The notes under the pieces: model-generated
What the model saw: only the letters and a program-made list of their open reading frames with translations
The model's database searches: none
Told to the model about the DNA's origin: nothing
Translations under genes and position numbers: made by a program
From: Catenulispora yoronensis
Lineage (GTDB): Bacteria > Actinomycetota > Actinomycetes > Streptomycetales > Catenulisporaceae
Direction: 5' to 3'
Assembly: GCF_039531695.1 (NCBI RefSeq)
Contig: NZ_BAAAQN010000060.1
Span: forward strand, 12,105 to 76,104
Length of the DNA: 64,000 nucleotides
In this document: piece after piece, positions 35,221 to 42,584 of the stretch
Position numbering within the stretch: the first letter of the stretch is position 1
Layout of the letters: every line of letters begins with the position of its first letter

Positions 35221-35748
35221 TCAGATCACCGGCAGCCCCGCCTGCGCTGCCTGTGCACGCTGCGCGGTCGCGTCCAGCTGCCGTGCGTCGCGGACGAAGT
35301 CGCCGTCGATCGCGGTCTTCACCGTGTAGCGCAGTGTCTGCGTGGCGGTGGCCTCCAGGGTGTCGGCGGCGCGGCCGGCTGCGCGGCATTCCAGGGTCGC
35401 GGACACGGCCGAGGCGCTCTCGCGGCGGGCCAGGGCTTCCTGCTCCCGGCACAGCATGCAGGCGGCGTAGAGCACCAGCGCTCCGGGGCGGGTCATCGGA
35501 TGTTCCAGGCGGTAGGCGACCTGTCCGGCCACCCGGCCCAGGGGCTCGCCCGGATAGCGGTCGGCCAGATGGCGGCAGGTCTTCGCCGCCGCGGCCAGAT
35601 CCTCGGTGCCGACCGGGATCGCCGCCGGGAGCCGTTCGGCGTCCTCGGCCGGCAGCAGCACGGCGAGTTGGGCGGCGAAGTCGTCGCGGTGGATGCGCCG
35701 GTCGGCGTAGCCGTAGCGACCCGCGGTGAGGACTTCCGTACCGGTCAT
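35221..35748 (-). CDS. Hypothetical alpha-helical protein
   Basis: This 175-residue protein of unknown family is Ala/Arg-rich and predicted mostly helical. It has a central MTRPGALVLYAACMLCREQE stretch with a CxxC-like pair (CMLC) and a C-terminal helical segment with many Ala and Thr. ATG 35748 is preceded by AGGAGGTCGAG, a perfect ribosome binding site, so translation is likely. It follows the zinc-ribbon gene after 24 bp and probably shares its transcript. Confidence 0.6.
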   Translation of the reverse strand: MTGTEVLTAGRYGYADRRIHRDDFAAQLAVLLPAEDAERLPAAIPVGTEDLAAAAKTCRHLADRYPGEPLGRVAGQVAYRLEHPMTRPGALVLYAACMLCREQEALARRESASAVSATLECRAAGRAADTLEATATQTLRYTVKTAIDGDFVRDARQLDATAQRAQAAQAGLPVI

Positions 35749-35772
35749 CTCGACCTCCTGAATACCTCGCGA

Positions 35773-36033
35773 CTAAGGAGTCATCCCCATCATCGCGCCG
35801 CCGCGCGGACGGCGCCCCCGGGTGTGCGGGGTGACCTGGACGTGCCCGCCCCCGCAGCGCACGCAGCGGCCCTGGGTCAGCGGGGAGGGGGTGCGGTGCC
35901 CGTCCAGGAAGAACGCGGACTGCACCAGGCCCCGGCTGTCGTGGACGCGGCGGATCTCATAGCCCGCGCTCCACGCGTGGTCGCAGCCCCGGCACAGGAA
36001 GGAATAGGCCTGCTCGATCGGCGAATCGTCCAT
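35773..36033 (-). CDS. Small zinc-ribbon protein
   Basis: This 86-residue protein has two CxxC knuckles: FLCRGCDHAWSAGYEIRRV near residue 13 and GRCVRCGGGHVQVTP near residue 60. Together they can hold one zinc ion as a zinc ribbon. The C-terminus is basic (RGRRPRGG). ATG 36033 follows GGAGAGG. It is the first gene of a two-gene minus-strand unit, divergent from a MarR gene with a palindromic operator candidate between them. The function is unknown; RNA or DNA binding is possible. Confidence 0.65.
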   Translation of the reverse strand: MDDSPIEQAYSFLCRGCDHAWSAGYEIRRVHDSRGLVQSAFFLDGHRTPSPLTQGRCVRCGGGHVQVTPHTRGRRPRGGAMMGMTP

Positions 36034-36068
36034 GCCGGCGCCTCTCCGCAGTGCGTGGTCGTCAACCC

Positions 36069-36081
36069 TTGCATTATGCAA
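36069..36081. promoter_or_regulatory. MarR-type palindromic operator TTGCATTATGCAA
   Basis: A perfect 13-bp palindrome (6+1+6), TTGCATTATGCAA, lies 36 bp before the zinc-ribbon start and 49 bp before the MarR start. Many MarR proteins bind TTGC-N5-GCAA dyads, and this one is between the regulator and its divergent neighbour. Confidence 0.7.
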
Positions 36082-36129
36082 TGGTTCGATCCATGGCGGC
36101 AATCCGGATCATACGGTAGCTTCGCGACC

Positions 36130-36672
36130 GTGCAGACCAACAGCCGTCCGGACCGGGAGGTGCGCCTTCCGGCCGCGGACGCCGCTGCCGCCGCTGCCGG
36201 AGCTGCCGACGTGCGGGAAGTGACGGCCTCGCTGCTGGCCGCCTCCCGCCTGATAGTCGCGCTGTCGGCGCGGGCGCTCGCCGACGTCGACGAGACCCTG
36301 ACCCTGCCGCAGCTGCGCACGCTGGTGGTGCTCGCCGACCGGCCGCCGCTGAAGCTCTCGGACCTGGCCGCCGAGCTCGGCGTGAACCCGTCCACGGCGG
36401 TGCGCATGGCCGACCGGCTGGCGGCGGCCGGGCTGCTGGCCCGCAGGCCGAACCCGGACAGCCGCCGCGAGCAGCTGCTGCTCCTCACACCGGACGGCCG
36501 TGACCTGGTCCGCACCGTGATGGACCGCCGGCAGGCCGAGATAGCCGAACTGGTGGGGCACCTGCCCGCCGCCGACCGCGCGGGACTGGTCCAGGCTCTG
36601 CGCTCGCTCACCGCGGCGGCGCGGCACACCTACCCGGATTCGCCGGACCATCCTGGGCTGCGCCTCGGCTGA
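36130..36672 (+). CDS. MarR family transcriptional regulator
   Basis: This 180-residue protein has the MarR winged helix (about residues 60-140; LPQLRTLVVLADRPPLKLSD, then LAAELGVNPSTAVRMADRLA and the wing LLARRPNPDSRREQLLLLTP). An Ala-rich N-terminus precedes it. GTG 36130 is the first start behind the promoter-like TACGGT (36113-36118), leaving almost no leader; an in-frame ATG at 36079 would overlap the operator palindrome. The likely targets are its own gene and the divergent zinc-ribbon operon. Confidence 0.82.
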   Translation: MQTNSRPDREVRLPAADAAAAAAGAADVREVTASLLAASRLIVALSARALADVDETLTLPQLRTLVVLADRPPLKLSDLAAELGVNPSTAVRMADRLAAAGLLARRPNPDSRREQLLLLTPDGRDLVRTVMDRRQAEIAELVGHLPAADRAGLVQALRSLTAAARHTYPDSPDHPGLRLG

Positions 36673-36905
36673 CGGGGAGTGCGACGCTGATCGCGCCGGC
36701 CCCGCAAACTGTGCCGGTTCGCCAGTCCGCCGATCCGCCAGTTTTGCCAGCTCGCCGGTCGCGCCGGACCTGCCATTCCAACCTCGCCGACTGTGCCGCG
36801 CCGGTCGGTTGATTTGCCGTTCGCCGATCGCGCCGGACCTGCCGACCCGAAACCCAAGCCCCGCAACCGCAACCGCAACCGCAACCGCAACCCGATCCGC
36901 CTTCC
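36673..36905. repeat. Intergenic low-complexity repeats (CGCCGGACCTGCC and GCAACC)
   Basis: These 233 bp between two convergent genes contain a 14-bp word, GATCGCGCCGGACC, and relatives occurring several times, then five copies of the hexamer CCGCAA/GCAACC at about 36860-36893. No gene is supported. Confidence 0.6.
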
Positions 36906-38351
36906 TCAGGACTCGGATTCCGCCCGCACCAGCGGCCCCAGCCGGCGCACCGCCTCGTCGACGTCCGCCGCCGAGGGTGCGGACACGTAGCTGATGCGCA
37001 CGTGCGGAACTCCGTTGTCTCCCGCGTAGTAGTTCGTGCCGGGGGTCACCAGTACTCCGCCGGCCAGTGCTGAGGCTGTGAACTGCTCGTCGTCCAGGTG
37101 GCCCGGCAGTGTCACCCACAGGTGGTAGCCCCCGCGCGGTCGGAGGGCCAGCGCGTCGGCGCCGAACGCGGCCTCGACCGCCGTCGTCGCCACCTCGCGG
37201 CGGTGTCGCAGCGCCTCGGACAGGGTCCGCAGGCCGCGTCGCCAGCTCGCCGCCGTCACCACTTCCAGCGCCGTCAGCTGCAACGGGGCCGGTACCAGCA
37301 TCGTGTCGACGATCTGGGCGGAGCGCAGCCGGGCCAGTACCGGGCCGCGCGCGGCCAGCGCCGCCACCCGGAGGTTCGGCGACGTCGCCTTGGTCAGGGA
37401 CCTGATATGGACCACGGTGCCGTCCGGGTCGTCGGCCACCATCGGGGCCGGTACCGGTCCGGCGTCGGCGTGCGCCAGCAGGCGGACGAAGTCGTCCTCG
37501 ATCACGAACGCCTGGTGCCGGCGCGCCAGCTCGCGGATCTCCCGCTGCCGGGCCGGGGTCATGCTCGCGCCGGTCGGGTTCTGGAACAGGGGCTGCGCCA
37601 CCACCAGTCGGGCCCCGCTGCGCGCCAGCGCCGGTTCGAGGTAGTCCGGGCGCATCCCCTCGTGGTCCACCGGCACCGGTACCGGACGCAGCCCGGCGGC
37701 GTGCGCGGCGGCGATCGTGCCTGGGTAGGTCGGGGACTCGATCAGCACCCGGTCGCCGGGCTGGGCCAGGGCCCGCAGCGCGGTGGCCAGCGCGCTCTGC
37801 CCGGCGCCGCAGATCAACACGTCGTGCCGGCCCAGGCCGCCGCCGATGTCGGCGGCGAACCAGTCCCGCAGCTCCGGGACGCCGCCCACCGGCGGCCGCG
37901 CCCACGCCGCCGGGTGCTTGGCGGCCCGGGCCAGGGCGGTGGTCAGCGCTGCCATCGGTTGCAGCTCCGGATGCAGGTAGCCGCCGTTGAGGTCGACGAC
38001 GTCCGGACCCGGCGAGGTCAGCATCCCCAGCAGCGCCGAGGCCTTGAACCCGCGCACCGTCCCGGTGGCCGCCGCGTCCTGTGCCGACTGTTCCAGGGTC
38101 GTCTCCTGCCACGCCGTGTCGCCGGCCGGTATCAGGGGACGGACATCGGTGCGGAACGTCCCGGCGCCGGGCCGCGAGCTGATCAGGCCCCGCTGGGTCA
38201 GCAGCGCGAGCGCGGCCGAGACCGTGGTGCCGCTGGCGTTGAAGCGCCGCACCAGGGTGCGGTGGGTGGCGATCCGGGTGCCGGACGGCAGCGGCGCTAT
38301 CTCCCGGGCGAGGACCTCGGCCAGTTCGCGCCAACTGCTATCGTTTTTCAT
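36906..38351 (-). CDS. MocR-type regulator: GntR winged helix fused to aminotransferase domain
   Basis: This 481-residue protein joins an N-terminal GntR helix-turn-helix (about residues 8-70; GTRIATHRTLVRRFNASGTT, then ALALLTQRGLISSRPGAG) to a fold-I aminotransferase domain. That domain has NPTGASMTPARQREI, EDDFVRLL and the PLP lysine in IRSLTKATSPNLRVAALA. MocR proteins regulate vitamin B6, GABA, transporter and other genes with PLP as cofactor. ATG 38351 shares two bases with the ATG of the divergent EamA transporter (CATG). Transporters of this family are frequent MocR targets. Confidence 0.9.
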   Translation of the reverse strand: MKNDSSWRELAEVLAREIAPLPSGTRIATHRTLVRRFNASGTTVSAALALLTQRGLISSRPGAGTFRTDVRPLIPAGDTAWQETTLEQSAQDAAATGTVRGFKASALLGMLTSPGPDVVDLNGGYLHPELQPMAALTTALARAAKHPAAWARPPVGGVPELRDWFAADIGGGLGRHDVLICGAGQSALATALRALAQPGDRVLIESPTYPGTIAAAHAAGLRPVPVPVDHEGMRPDYLEPALARSGARLVVAQPLFQNPTGASMTPARQREIRELARRHQAFVIEDDFVRLLAHADAGPVPAPMVADDPDGTVVHIRSLTKATSPNLRVAALAARGPVLARLRSAQIVDTMLVPAPLQLTALEVVTAASWRRGLRTLSEALRHRREVATTAVEAAFGADALALRPRGGYHLWVTLPGHLDDEQFTASALAGGVLVTPGTNYYAGDNGVPHVRISYVSAPSAADVDEAVRRLGPLVRAESES

Positions 38352-38377
38352 GGAAGACAAGCGTAGCGCTATCGTTT
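38337..38377. promoter_or_regulatory. Direct repeat GCTATCGTTT spanning the divergent start codons; likely MocR operator and promoter
   Basis: GCTATCGTTT occurs at 38337-38346 and again at 38368-38377, on both sides of the overlapping start codons. MocR proteins typically bind direct repeats. The first copy also contains TGCTATCGT, an extended -10 (TG-n-TATCGT) ending five bases before ATG 38350, which would give a leaderless mRNA for the transporter. Confidence 0.6.
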
Positions 38378-39381
38378 CGGAGCGGATATCGCCACTGCCG
38401 AATCGAAACCCGAACCCGGACCGGAACCCGAGTCCGACCTCGGAGGCCGGTCCGGACACGAGACCGACCCCGGACGCCACCCCGCCCCCCGCCCGCATCC
38501 CCAACGCCCGCCTCTGGTCGGCCAGCTCCAACGGCACCCTGCTCGCCGCCCTCGGCGTCCTCAGCTTCTCTTTCAGCTTCCCCGGCACCGCCTGGGCGCT
38601 CGAAGGCTTCGGCCCGTGGAGCGTCACCGGCATCCGCGGCGCTCTGGCCGCCGCCATCGCCGTCGTCGCGCTCGTCGTCACCCGCGCACCTCGGCCCCGG
38701 CGTGCGGACCGGACCGCGCTGATCGTCGTCGCCGTCGGCTGCGTGATCGGCTTCCCGTTGCTCACCACCCTGGCGTTGCAGACCTCGTCGACCGCGCACT
38801 CCGCGGTCGTGATCGGTGTGCTGCCGATGGCCACCGCGACGATCGGGGCGCTGCGCACCGGACGCCATCCGTCCAAGGTCTTCTGGGCCGCCGCCGCGAC
38901 CGGTGCCGCTGCCGTCATCACTTTCACCCTCGCGCAGAACCACGGTCGGCCGACCGTCGCAGACCTCTACCTCTTCTGCGGGCTGCTGGTCTGCGCCGCC
39001 GGCTACGCCGAGGGCGGGCGGCTGTCCGCGCGGCTGCCGGGCTGGCAGGTGATCGCCTGGGGCGTGGTGCTCGCCGCGCCGGTCAGCCTCGCGGTCTGCG
39101 CGATCGCGCTGCCGGTCGAGCCGGTGCACCTCGGCGCCAAGGCCGTGACCGGGATGCTGTACGTCTCCGCCGTCTCGCAGTTCGGCGGATTCGTGGTCTG
39201 GTACCGCGGCATGGGGCTGATCGGGGTGGCCCGGGCCAGCCAGTTGCAGCTCGCGCAGCCGCTGCTGACGCTGGTGTGGGCGGTGCTGCTGCTCGGCGAG
39301 CGCATGACCGCCGCGGTTCCGCTGACGGCCGTGGTGGTGCTCGGCTGCATCGTCGTCACCCAGCGGGCCCGTGCCGCCTGA
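38350..39381 (+). CDS. EamA/DMT-family transporter
   Basis: This 343-residue protein has a hydrophilic Pro/Asn-rich N-terminus (about residues 15-50) and then ten hydrophobic helices in two EamA halves (LLAALGVLSFSFSFPGTAWA; SVTGIRGALAAAIAVVALVV; IVVAVGCVIGFPLLTTLALQ in the first, LYLFCGLLVCAAGYAEGG through PLTAVVVLGCIVVTQ in the second). The C-terminal part has ARASQLQLAQPLLTLVWAVL, typical for the family. It exports a small metabolite such as an amino acid (family inference). ATG 38350 overlaps the MocR ATG on the other strand; the true start could lie further downstream because the first 50 residues are not conserved-looking. Confidence 0.85.
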   Translation: MEDKRSAIVSERISPLPNRNPNPDRNPSPTSEAGPDTRPTPDATPPPARIPNARLWSASSNGTLLAALGVLSFSFSFPGTAWALEGFGPWSVTGIRGALAAAIAVVALVVTRAPRPRRADRTALIVVAVGCVIGFPLLTTLALQTSSTAHSAVVIGVLPMATATIGALRTGRHPSKVFWAAAATGAAAVITFTLAQNHGRPTVADLYLFCGLLVCAAGYAEGGRLSARLPGWQVIAWGVVLAAPVSLAVCAIALPVEPVHLGAKAVTGMLYVSAVSQFGGFVVWYRGMGLIGVARASQLQLAQPLLTLVWAVLLLGERMTAAVPLTAVVVLGCIVVTQRARAA

Positions 39382-39688
39382 CGGCCCGGGCCCGGAATTC
39401 GCTGCCGCGACCGCGGGCCGCCGACGGCCGCCGACAGGCCGCGGCGCCGGCCGCTGGCCACCCCTCAATGGCCGTCGACCGGCGCCGCAGTGCCGGGAAG
39501 ATCTGGTCGCTCCACCTCGGGGGCGGCGGGAGCGGGCCGGCGTGCTGCCGGATGGTGCTGCGAGCGGGTCGTGCTGCGAGCGGGTAGTGCTGGTGCTGCG
39601 AGCGGATGGTGCTTCGAACGAGTCCGGTTCCGGTACCTCGTACGCCGTGGGGCGCGGACGCGGTCACCTCATCAGAGCCCTGCCGTGC
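39382..39688. repeat. Intergenic region with GTGCTGCGAGCGG repeats
   Basis: These 307 bp between the transporter and the SARP gene contain about five degenerate copies of GTGCTGCGAGCGG (39540-39620) and no supported gene. The position marks the boundary between the left gene mosaic and the biosynthetic cluster. Confidence 0.6.
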
Positions 39689-40495
39689 TCAGACCGGCAG
39701 CCGCTTCACCGACTCCGGGGTGACGTCCAGTCCCGGATCGCCGCACAGGATGGCCTGCTGGAGCCGCTGCACCCGGGCCGAGGGCTCGATGCCCAGTTCC
39801 TCGGTCAGGGTCTTGCGCAGCGTGTGGAACACCTCCAGGGCCCGCGAGCCGTTGCCGGAGCGGTAGAGCGCCAGCATCAGCTGCATGCACAGGTTCTCCT
39901 GCATCGGGTGCCGGGCTGTCAGGACCCTGAGCTCGCCGATCAGCTCGCTGTGCCGGCCCAGGCGCAGGTCCGCCTCGATCCGCAGTTCCAGCGCGCTCAT
40001 CCGGGTCTCCTCCAGGCCCAGGACCTCCAGCTCCAGCAGCCGGCCGAGCTGGATGTCGACCAGCGCCGCGCCGCGCCACAGCTCCAGGGCCCGGCCCATG
40101 AGGTGGCTGGCCGAGCGGTCGTCGCCCAGCTCGAAGGCCCGGCGGCCGGCCTCGACCAGCCGGTTGAACTCCATCACGTCGCTCCAGCCCGGCTGCACCT
40201 CCAGCAGGTAGCCGCCGTGATGGGTGACCAGCACGTCCTTGGCCTGCCGGTCCGGGTCGTTGTGCAGCGCGGCCTCGATCATCCTGCGGACCTGGAGGAT
40301 GTAGGTCTGCAGCGTGGTCGCGGCGCTGCGGGGCGCGGAGTCGCCCCAGACCTCCTCCATCAGCATCGGGACGGTCACGATGCGGTCCGCGTGCAGGGCG
40401 AGCAGGGCCAGGACCTTGCGCGGTTTGTGGGCGCTGGGGACGACCGACATCCCTTGTTCCTCGACTACCAGCGGGCCGAGCAGTCCGACTTCCAC
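39689..40495 (-). CDS. SARP family transcriptional activator (cluster regulator)
   Basis: This 268-residue protein has an N-terminal OmpR-type winged helix (about residues 10-95; KPRKVLALLALHADRIVTVP, then MEEVWGDSAPRSAATTLQTY with ILQVRRMI) and a bacterial transcriptional activation domain (about 105-255; ALELWRGAALVDIQLG, ELRIEADLRLGRHSELIGEL, RALEVFHTLRKTLTEELGIE). Its length equals that of ActII-ORF4-like cluster activators. It is the only pathway-type activator in the cluster and probably switches on the PKS genes. Upstream lie the 13-bp shared motif and two inverted repeats. ATG 40495. Confidence 0.92.
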   Translation of the reverse strand: MEVGLLGPLVVEEQGMSVVPSAHKPRKVLALLALHADRIVTVPMLMEEVWGDSAPRSAATTLQTYILQVRRMIEAALHNDPDRQAKDVLVTHHGGYLLEVQPGWSDVMEFNRLVEAGRRAFELGDDRSASHLMGRALELWRGAALVDIQLGRLLELEVLGLEETRMSALELRIEADLRLGRHSELIGELRVLTARHPMQENLCMQLMLALYRSGNGSRALEVFHTLRKTLTEELGIEPSARVQRLQQAILCGDPGLDVTPESVKRLPV

Positions 40496-40621
40496 TGTCT
40501 TCCCCCTTTCGTGCGTTCGCGGTTTCCGATCGTTCGCTTGCGGCCTGATGCCGGCAAGAGTTTGGCTAGAGCATGCCCCGGTGCCGGTGGTGTGCCTAGT
40601 GACCGCGTCACGAGCCCGGTT

Positions 40622-40634
40622 GTGAAGATCTCAC
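40622..40634 (+). promoter_or_regulatory. Shared cluster motif RTGAARANCTCAY, copy B (upstream of the SARP gene)
   Basis: GTGAAGATCTCAC matches the motif that also precedes the FAAL operon, the TOMM operon and the ABC operon. It lies 127 bp before the SARP start, in the opposite orientation to that gene. Because the outer parts GTGA and TCAC are complementary, it can be read as a dyad. Confidence 0.55.
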
Positions 40635-40648
40635 CCCGGCGGGGTGAG
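40630..40648. promoter_or_regulatory. Inverted repeat CTCACCCC-GGC-GGGGTGAG upstream of SARP
   Basis: A perfect 8-bp inverted repeat with a 3-bp centre overlaps the right half of the shared 13-bp motif. A second inverted pair, TTGACA (40679-40684) and TGTCAA (40705-40710), lies further upstream. These are candidate operators of the SARP gene; either TTGACA could also be a -35 box. Confidence 0.45.
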
Positions 40649-40746
40649 TCCGCCACCGCGGACCCCCGTTGATGGCCCTTGACATCAGTGTTTTGGGAAT
40701 CCCGTGTCAATGTCACGCCGCCCCTCTCATCCGCTCACCGCCCCTG

Positions 40747-41583
40747 TCAGGACGCGCCGGACAGCGCGTCGATCAGTGCCTGGTCGAGCATCGTCTCGGC
40801 GGCGATGTCGACGGTCTGGCCGAATCCGGAGTCGCACAGCGCGACGCTGATCGTGTACTGCCGGTTCACCAGCCAGGTCCCGAACCGCCATTCGTCGCCG
40901 GTGCCGGGCGAGCCGTCCGGCCGCAGCACCCGGGCCCGGGGGTCGCCGAGCCGGAACCCGAACTCGGTGAACCGGAAGCGCAGCCCCTGGCCGATGGCCT
41001 TGCTGTAGGCCTCCTTCAGGGTCCACAGCCGCACCATGGCGCCGTTGCGCCGGGCCTGGGCGATGGTCTCCAGCATGGCCAGCTCGTGCGGGGTGCAGAC
41101 CTGGGCCTCGATGCCCAGGCCGAGCATCGGGCGGTCGGCGGTCTCCACGTCCACCCCGATCCGGCCGTTCCGGGTCACCCCGACCACCAGCATGTCGTCG
41201 GTGTGGCTCAGGCTGATGTCGATCTGGTCGCAGCCGCGCAGGTAGGGCCGTCCGCCGGGCCGGTAGGCCAGGTCGATCAGCTCCGGGCGGCTGGCGATCA
41301 CCGCCGCCGCCACGTGCTTGAGCAGCAGCCGGCTGGCCACGAAGCGGGAGCGGGCCATCGCGTGCTTGAACGTGATGTAGCGCTCCCAGTCGTGCCCGAT
41401 CAGGGCTTTGAGCCGATCCTCGGGCAGGTCCTTGGGCTCCCAGTCCGGGAGCAGTCCGTAGGTCACCACCGCGCCGTGCTCGGCGAGCGTTCCGAGCACC
41501 GCGTCCCACGGGCCGTCGGGCCCGGGCACCTCGACCGGTCGGCCGGCCAGCGCGCCGGTCGCCGCGGTCCCGCGTGCGATCAT
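40747..41583 (-). CDS. 4'-phosphopantetheinyl transferase (Sfp type)
   Basis: This 278-residue protein transfers phosphopantetheine from CoA to the Ser of carrier proteins. The Sfp-type motifs are visible: DISLSHTDDMLVVGVTR, RIGVDVETADRP with the Mg-binding Asp, and the signature WTLKEAYSKAIGQGL. The ATG at 41583 overlaps the TGA of the AT-ACP gene by 4 bp (ATGA). It is the last gene of the minus-strand FAAL/AT-ACP/PPTase operon and presumably activates the three ACPs of the cluster (one in FAAL, one in the AT-like protein, one free). Confidence 0.93.
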   Translation of the reverse strand: MIARGTAATGALAGRPVEVPGPDGPWDAVLGTLAEHGAVVTYGLLPDWEPKDLPEDRLKALIGHDWERYITFKHAMARSRFVASRLLLKHVAAAVIASRPELIDLAYRPGGRPYLRGCDQIDISLSHTDDMLVVGVTRNGRIGVDVETADRPMLGLGIEAQVCTPHELAMLETIAQARRNGAMVRLWTLKEAYSKAIGQGLRFRFTEFGFRLGDPRARVLRPDGSPGTGDEWRFGTWLVNRQYTISVALCDSGFGQTVDIAAETMLDQALIDALSGAS

Positions 41584-42584
41584 GGGAGGGCGGGCGCCGC
41601 GGCCAGCTGCAGACGCAGGAAGTCGGCGACGACGCCCGGCGTCACCAAGTACTCCAGCATGTCCCGCAGCGCGATCTTGCCGACCTCGGGGATCCGTTGC
41701 TCCAGCCTGAACTTCAGCCGCATCAGCATCACCGAGTCGAAGCCCAGGTCGTTGCGCAGCGCGGCGTCCAGGCCGATCGGCGCGCCGGGTTCGGCCAGCA
41801 CCTCGGCGACCGCGTCCAGCACGATCCGGGTGATCGGATCGTCGCCCTTGCGGCCCAGGCCCACCCGCTCCAGCACCTCGTAGAGCGCCGCGGCCGGCGC
41901 GTCCAGCGAGCGGCACACCGGCAGGCACACCGCGCGGCCGTCGCCGAGCGCCTCGATCAGGGCGCTGAGCATCGGCCGCGGGCCGATCTCCACCACCGTC
42001 GCCGGCTCCTCCAGCAGCAGCAGGTCGGCCAGCGCCGGCTCGAAGCGCTCCGGACTGGTGCGCAGCTCGATCCAGTAGCCGCCGTCCAACAGCTCGCCGG
42101 ACAGCCGGCGGCCGCGGGCGCTGGAGTAGAACGGGGTCTGCGGCACGCCGGCCGGAGCCCGGGCGGCCAGCGCGGCGAACCGCTCGCAGCTGACCGTGCC
42201 GAACCCGGCCACCAGCGGCGCCGCGTGGCCCAGCGGCAGCGCGCCGGCCGCCACCGCGGCCGCGAACTCGCCCAGGCCGTGGCCCAGCACCGCGCACGGC
42301 GCCAGCCCGAACTCCTGCAGGGTGCGGGCCAGCGCGTACTGCACGGCGAACAGCGCCGGCTCGGCCAGCCCGGGCCGGCCGATCCGCTCGTCGCCGGCCA
42401 CGATCAGGTCCAGCAGCTGCACCTCGGTGTGCGGTTCCAGCGCCGCCGAGGCGGCCTGCAGATGCGCGCCGTAGCGCTGGCTCTCCAGCACCAGACGGGA
42501 GGTCATCGCAGGGTACTGCGCCCCCTGTCCGGGGAAGACGAAGGCGGCCGAAGGCGGCGCGCCGGATGGCAGGGTGCCGGTCAC
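41580..42584 (-). CDS. Truncated acyltransferase-like domain fused to ACP; catalytic Ser missing
   Basis: This 334-residue protein begins like a malonyl/acyl-transferase (AFVFPGQGAQYPAM) but the nucleophile motif reads GHGLGE (residues 101-106) instead of GHSxGE; Gly103 (codon 42276-42278) replaces the Ser. Only about 50 residues separate this motif from PFYSSARGR, while normal domains have roughly 140, so the small subdomain with the catalytic His is gone. The C-terminal part (about 250-334) is an acyl carrier domain with GFDSVML (Ser284). It is probably a non-catalytic scaffold or docking domain carrying an ACP. GTG 42584 overlaps the FAAL stop (GTGA). Confidence 0.85.
   Translation of the reverse strand: MTGTLPSGAPPSAAFVFPGQGAQYPAMTSRLVLESQRYGAHLQAASAALEPHTEVQLLDLIVAGDERIGRPGLAEPALFAVQYALARTLQEFGLAPCAVLGHGLGEFAAAVAAGALPLGHAAPLVAGFGTVSCERFAALAARAPAGVPQTPFYSSARGRRLSGELLDGGYWIELRTSPERFEPALADLLLLEEPATVVEIGPRPMLSALIEALGDGRAVCLPVCRSLDAPAAALYEVLERVGLGRKGDDPITRIVLDAVAEVLAEPGAPIGLDAALRNDLGFDSVMLMRLKFRLEQRIPEVGKIALRDMLEYLVTPGVVADFLRLQLAAAPALP

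Noticed and set aside
41580..42584. Malonyl-CoA:ACP transacylase for the PKS
   Set aside because: The nucleophile Ser is Gly and the His-containing subdomain is missing, so it cannot be assigned as an active transacylase.
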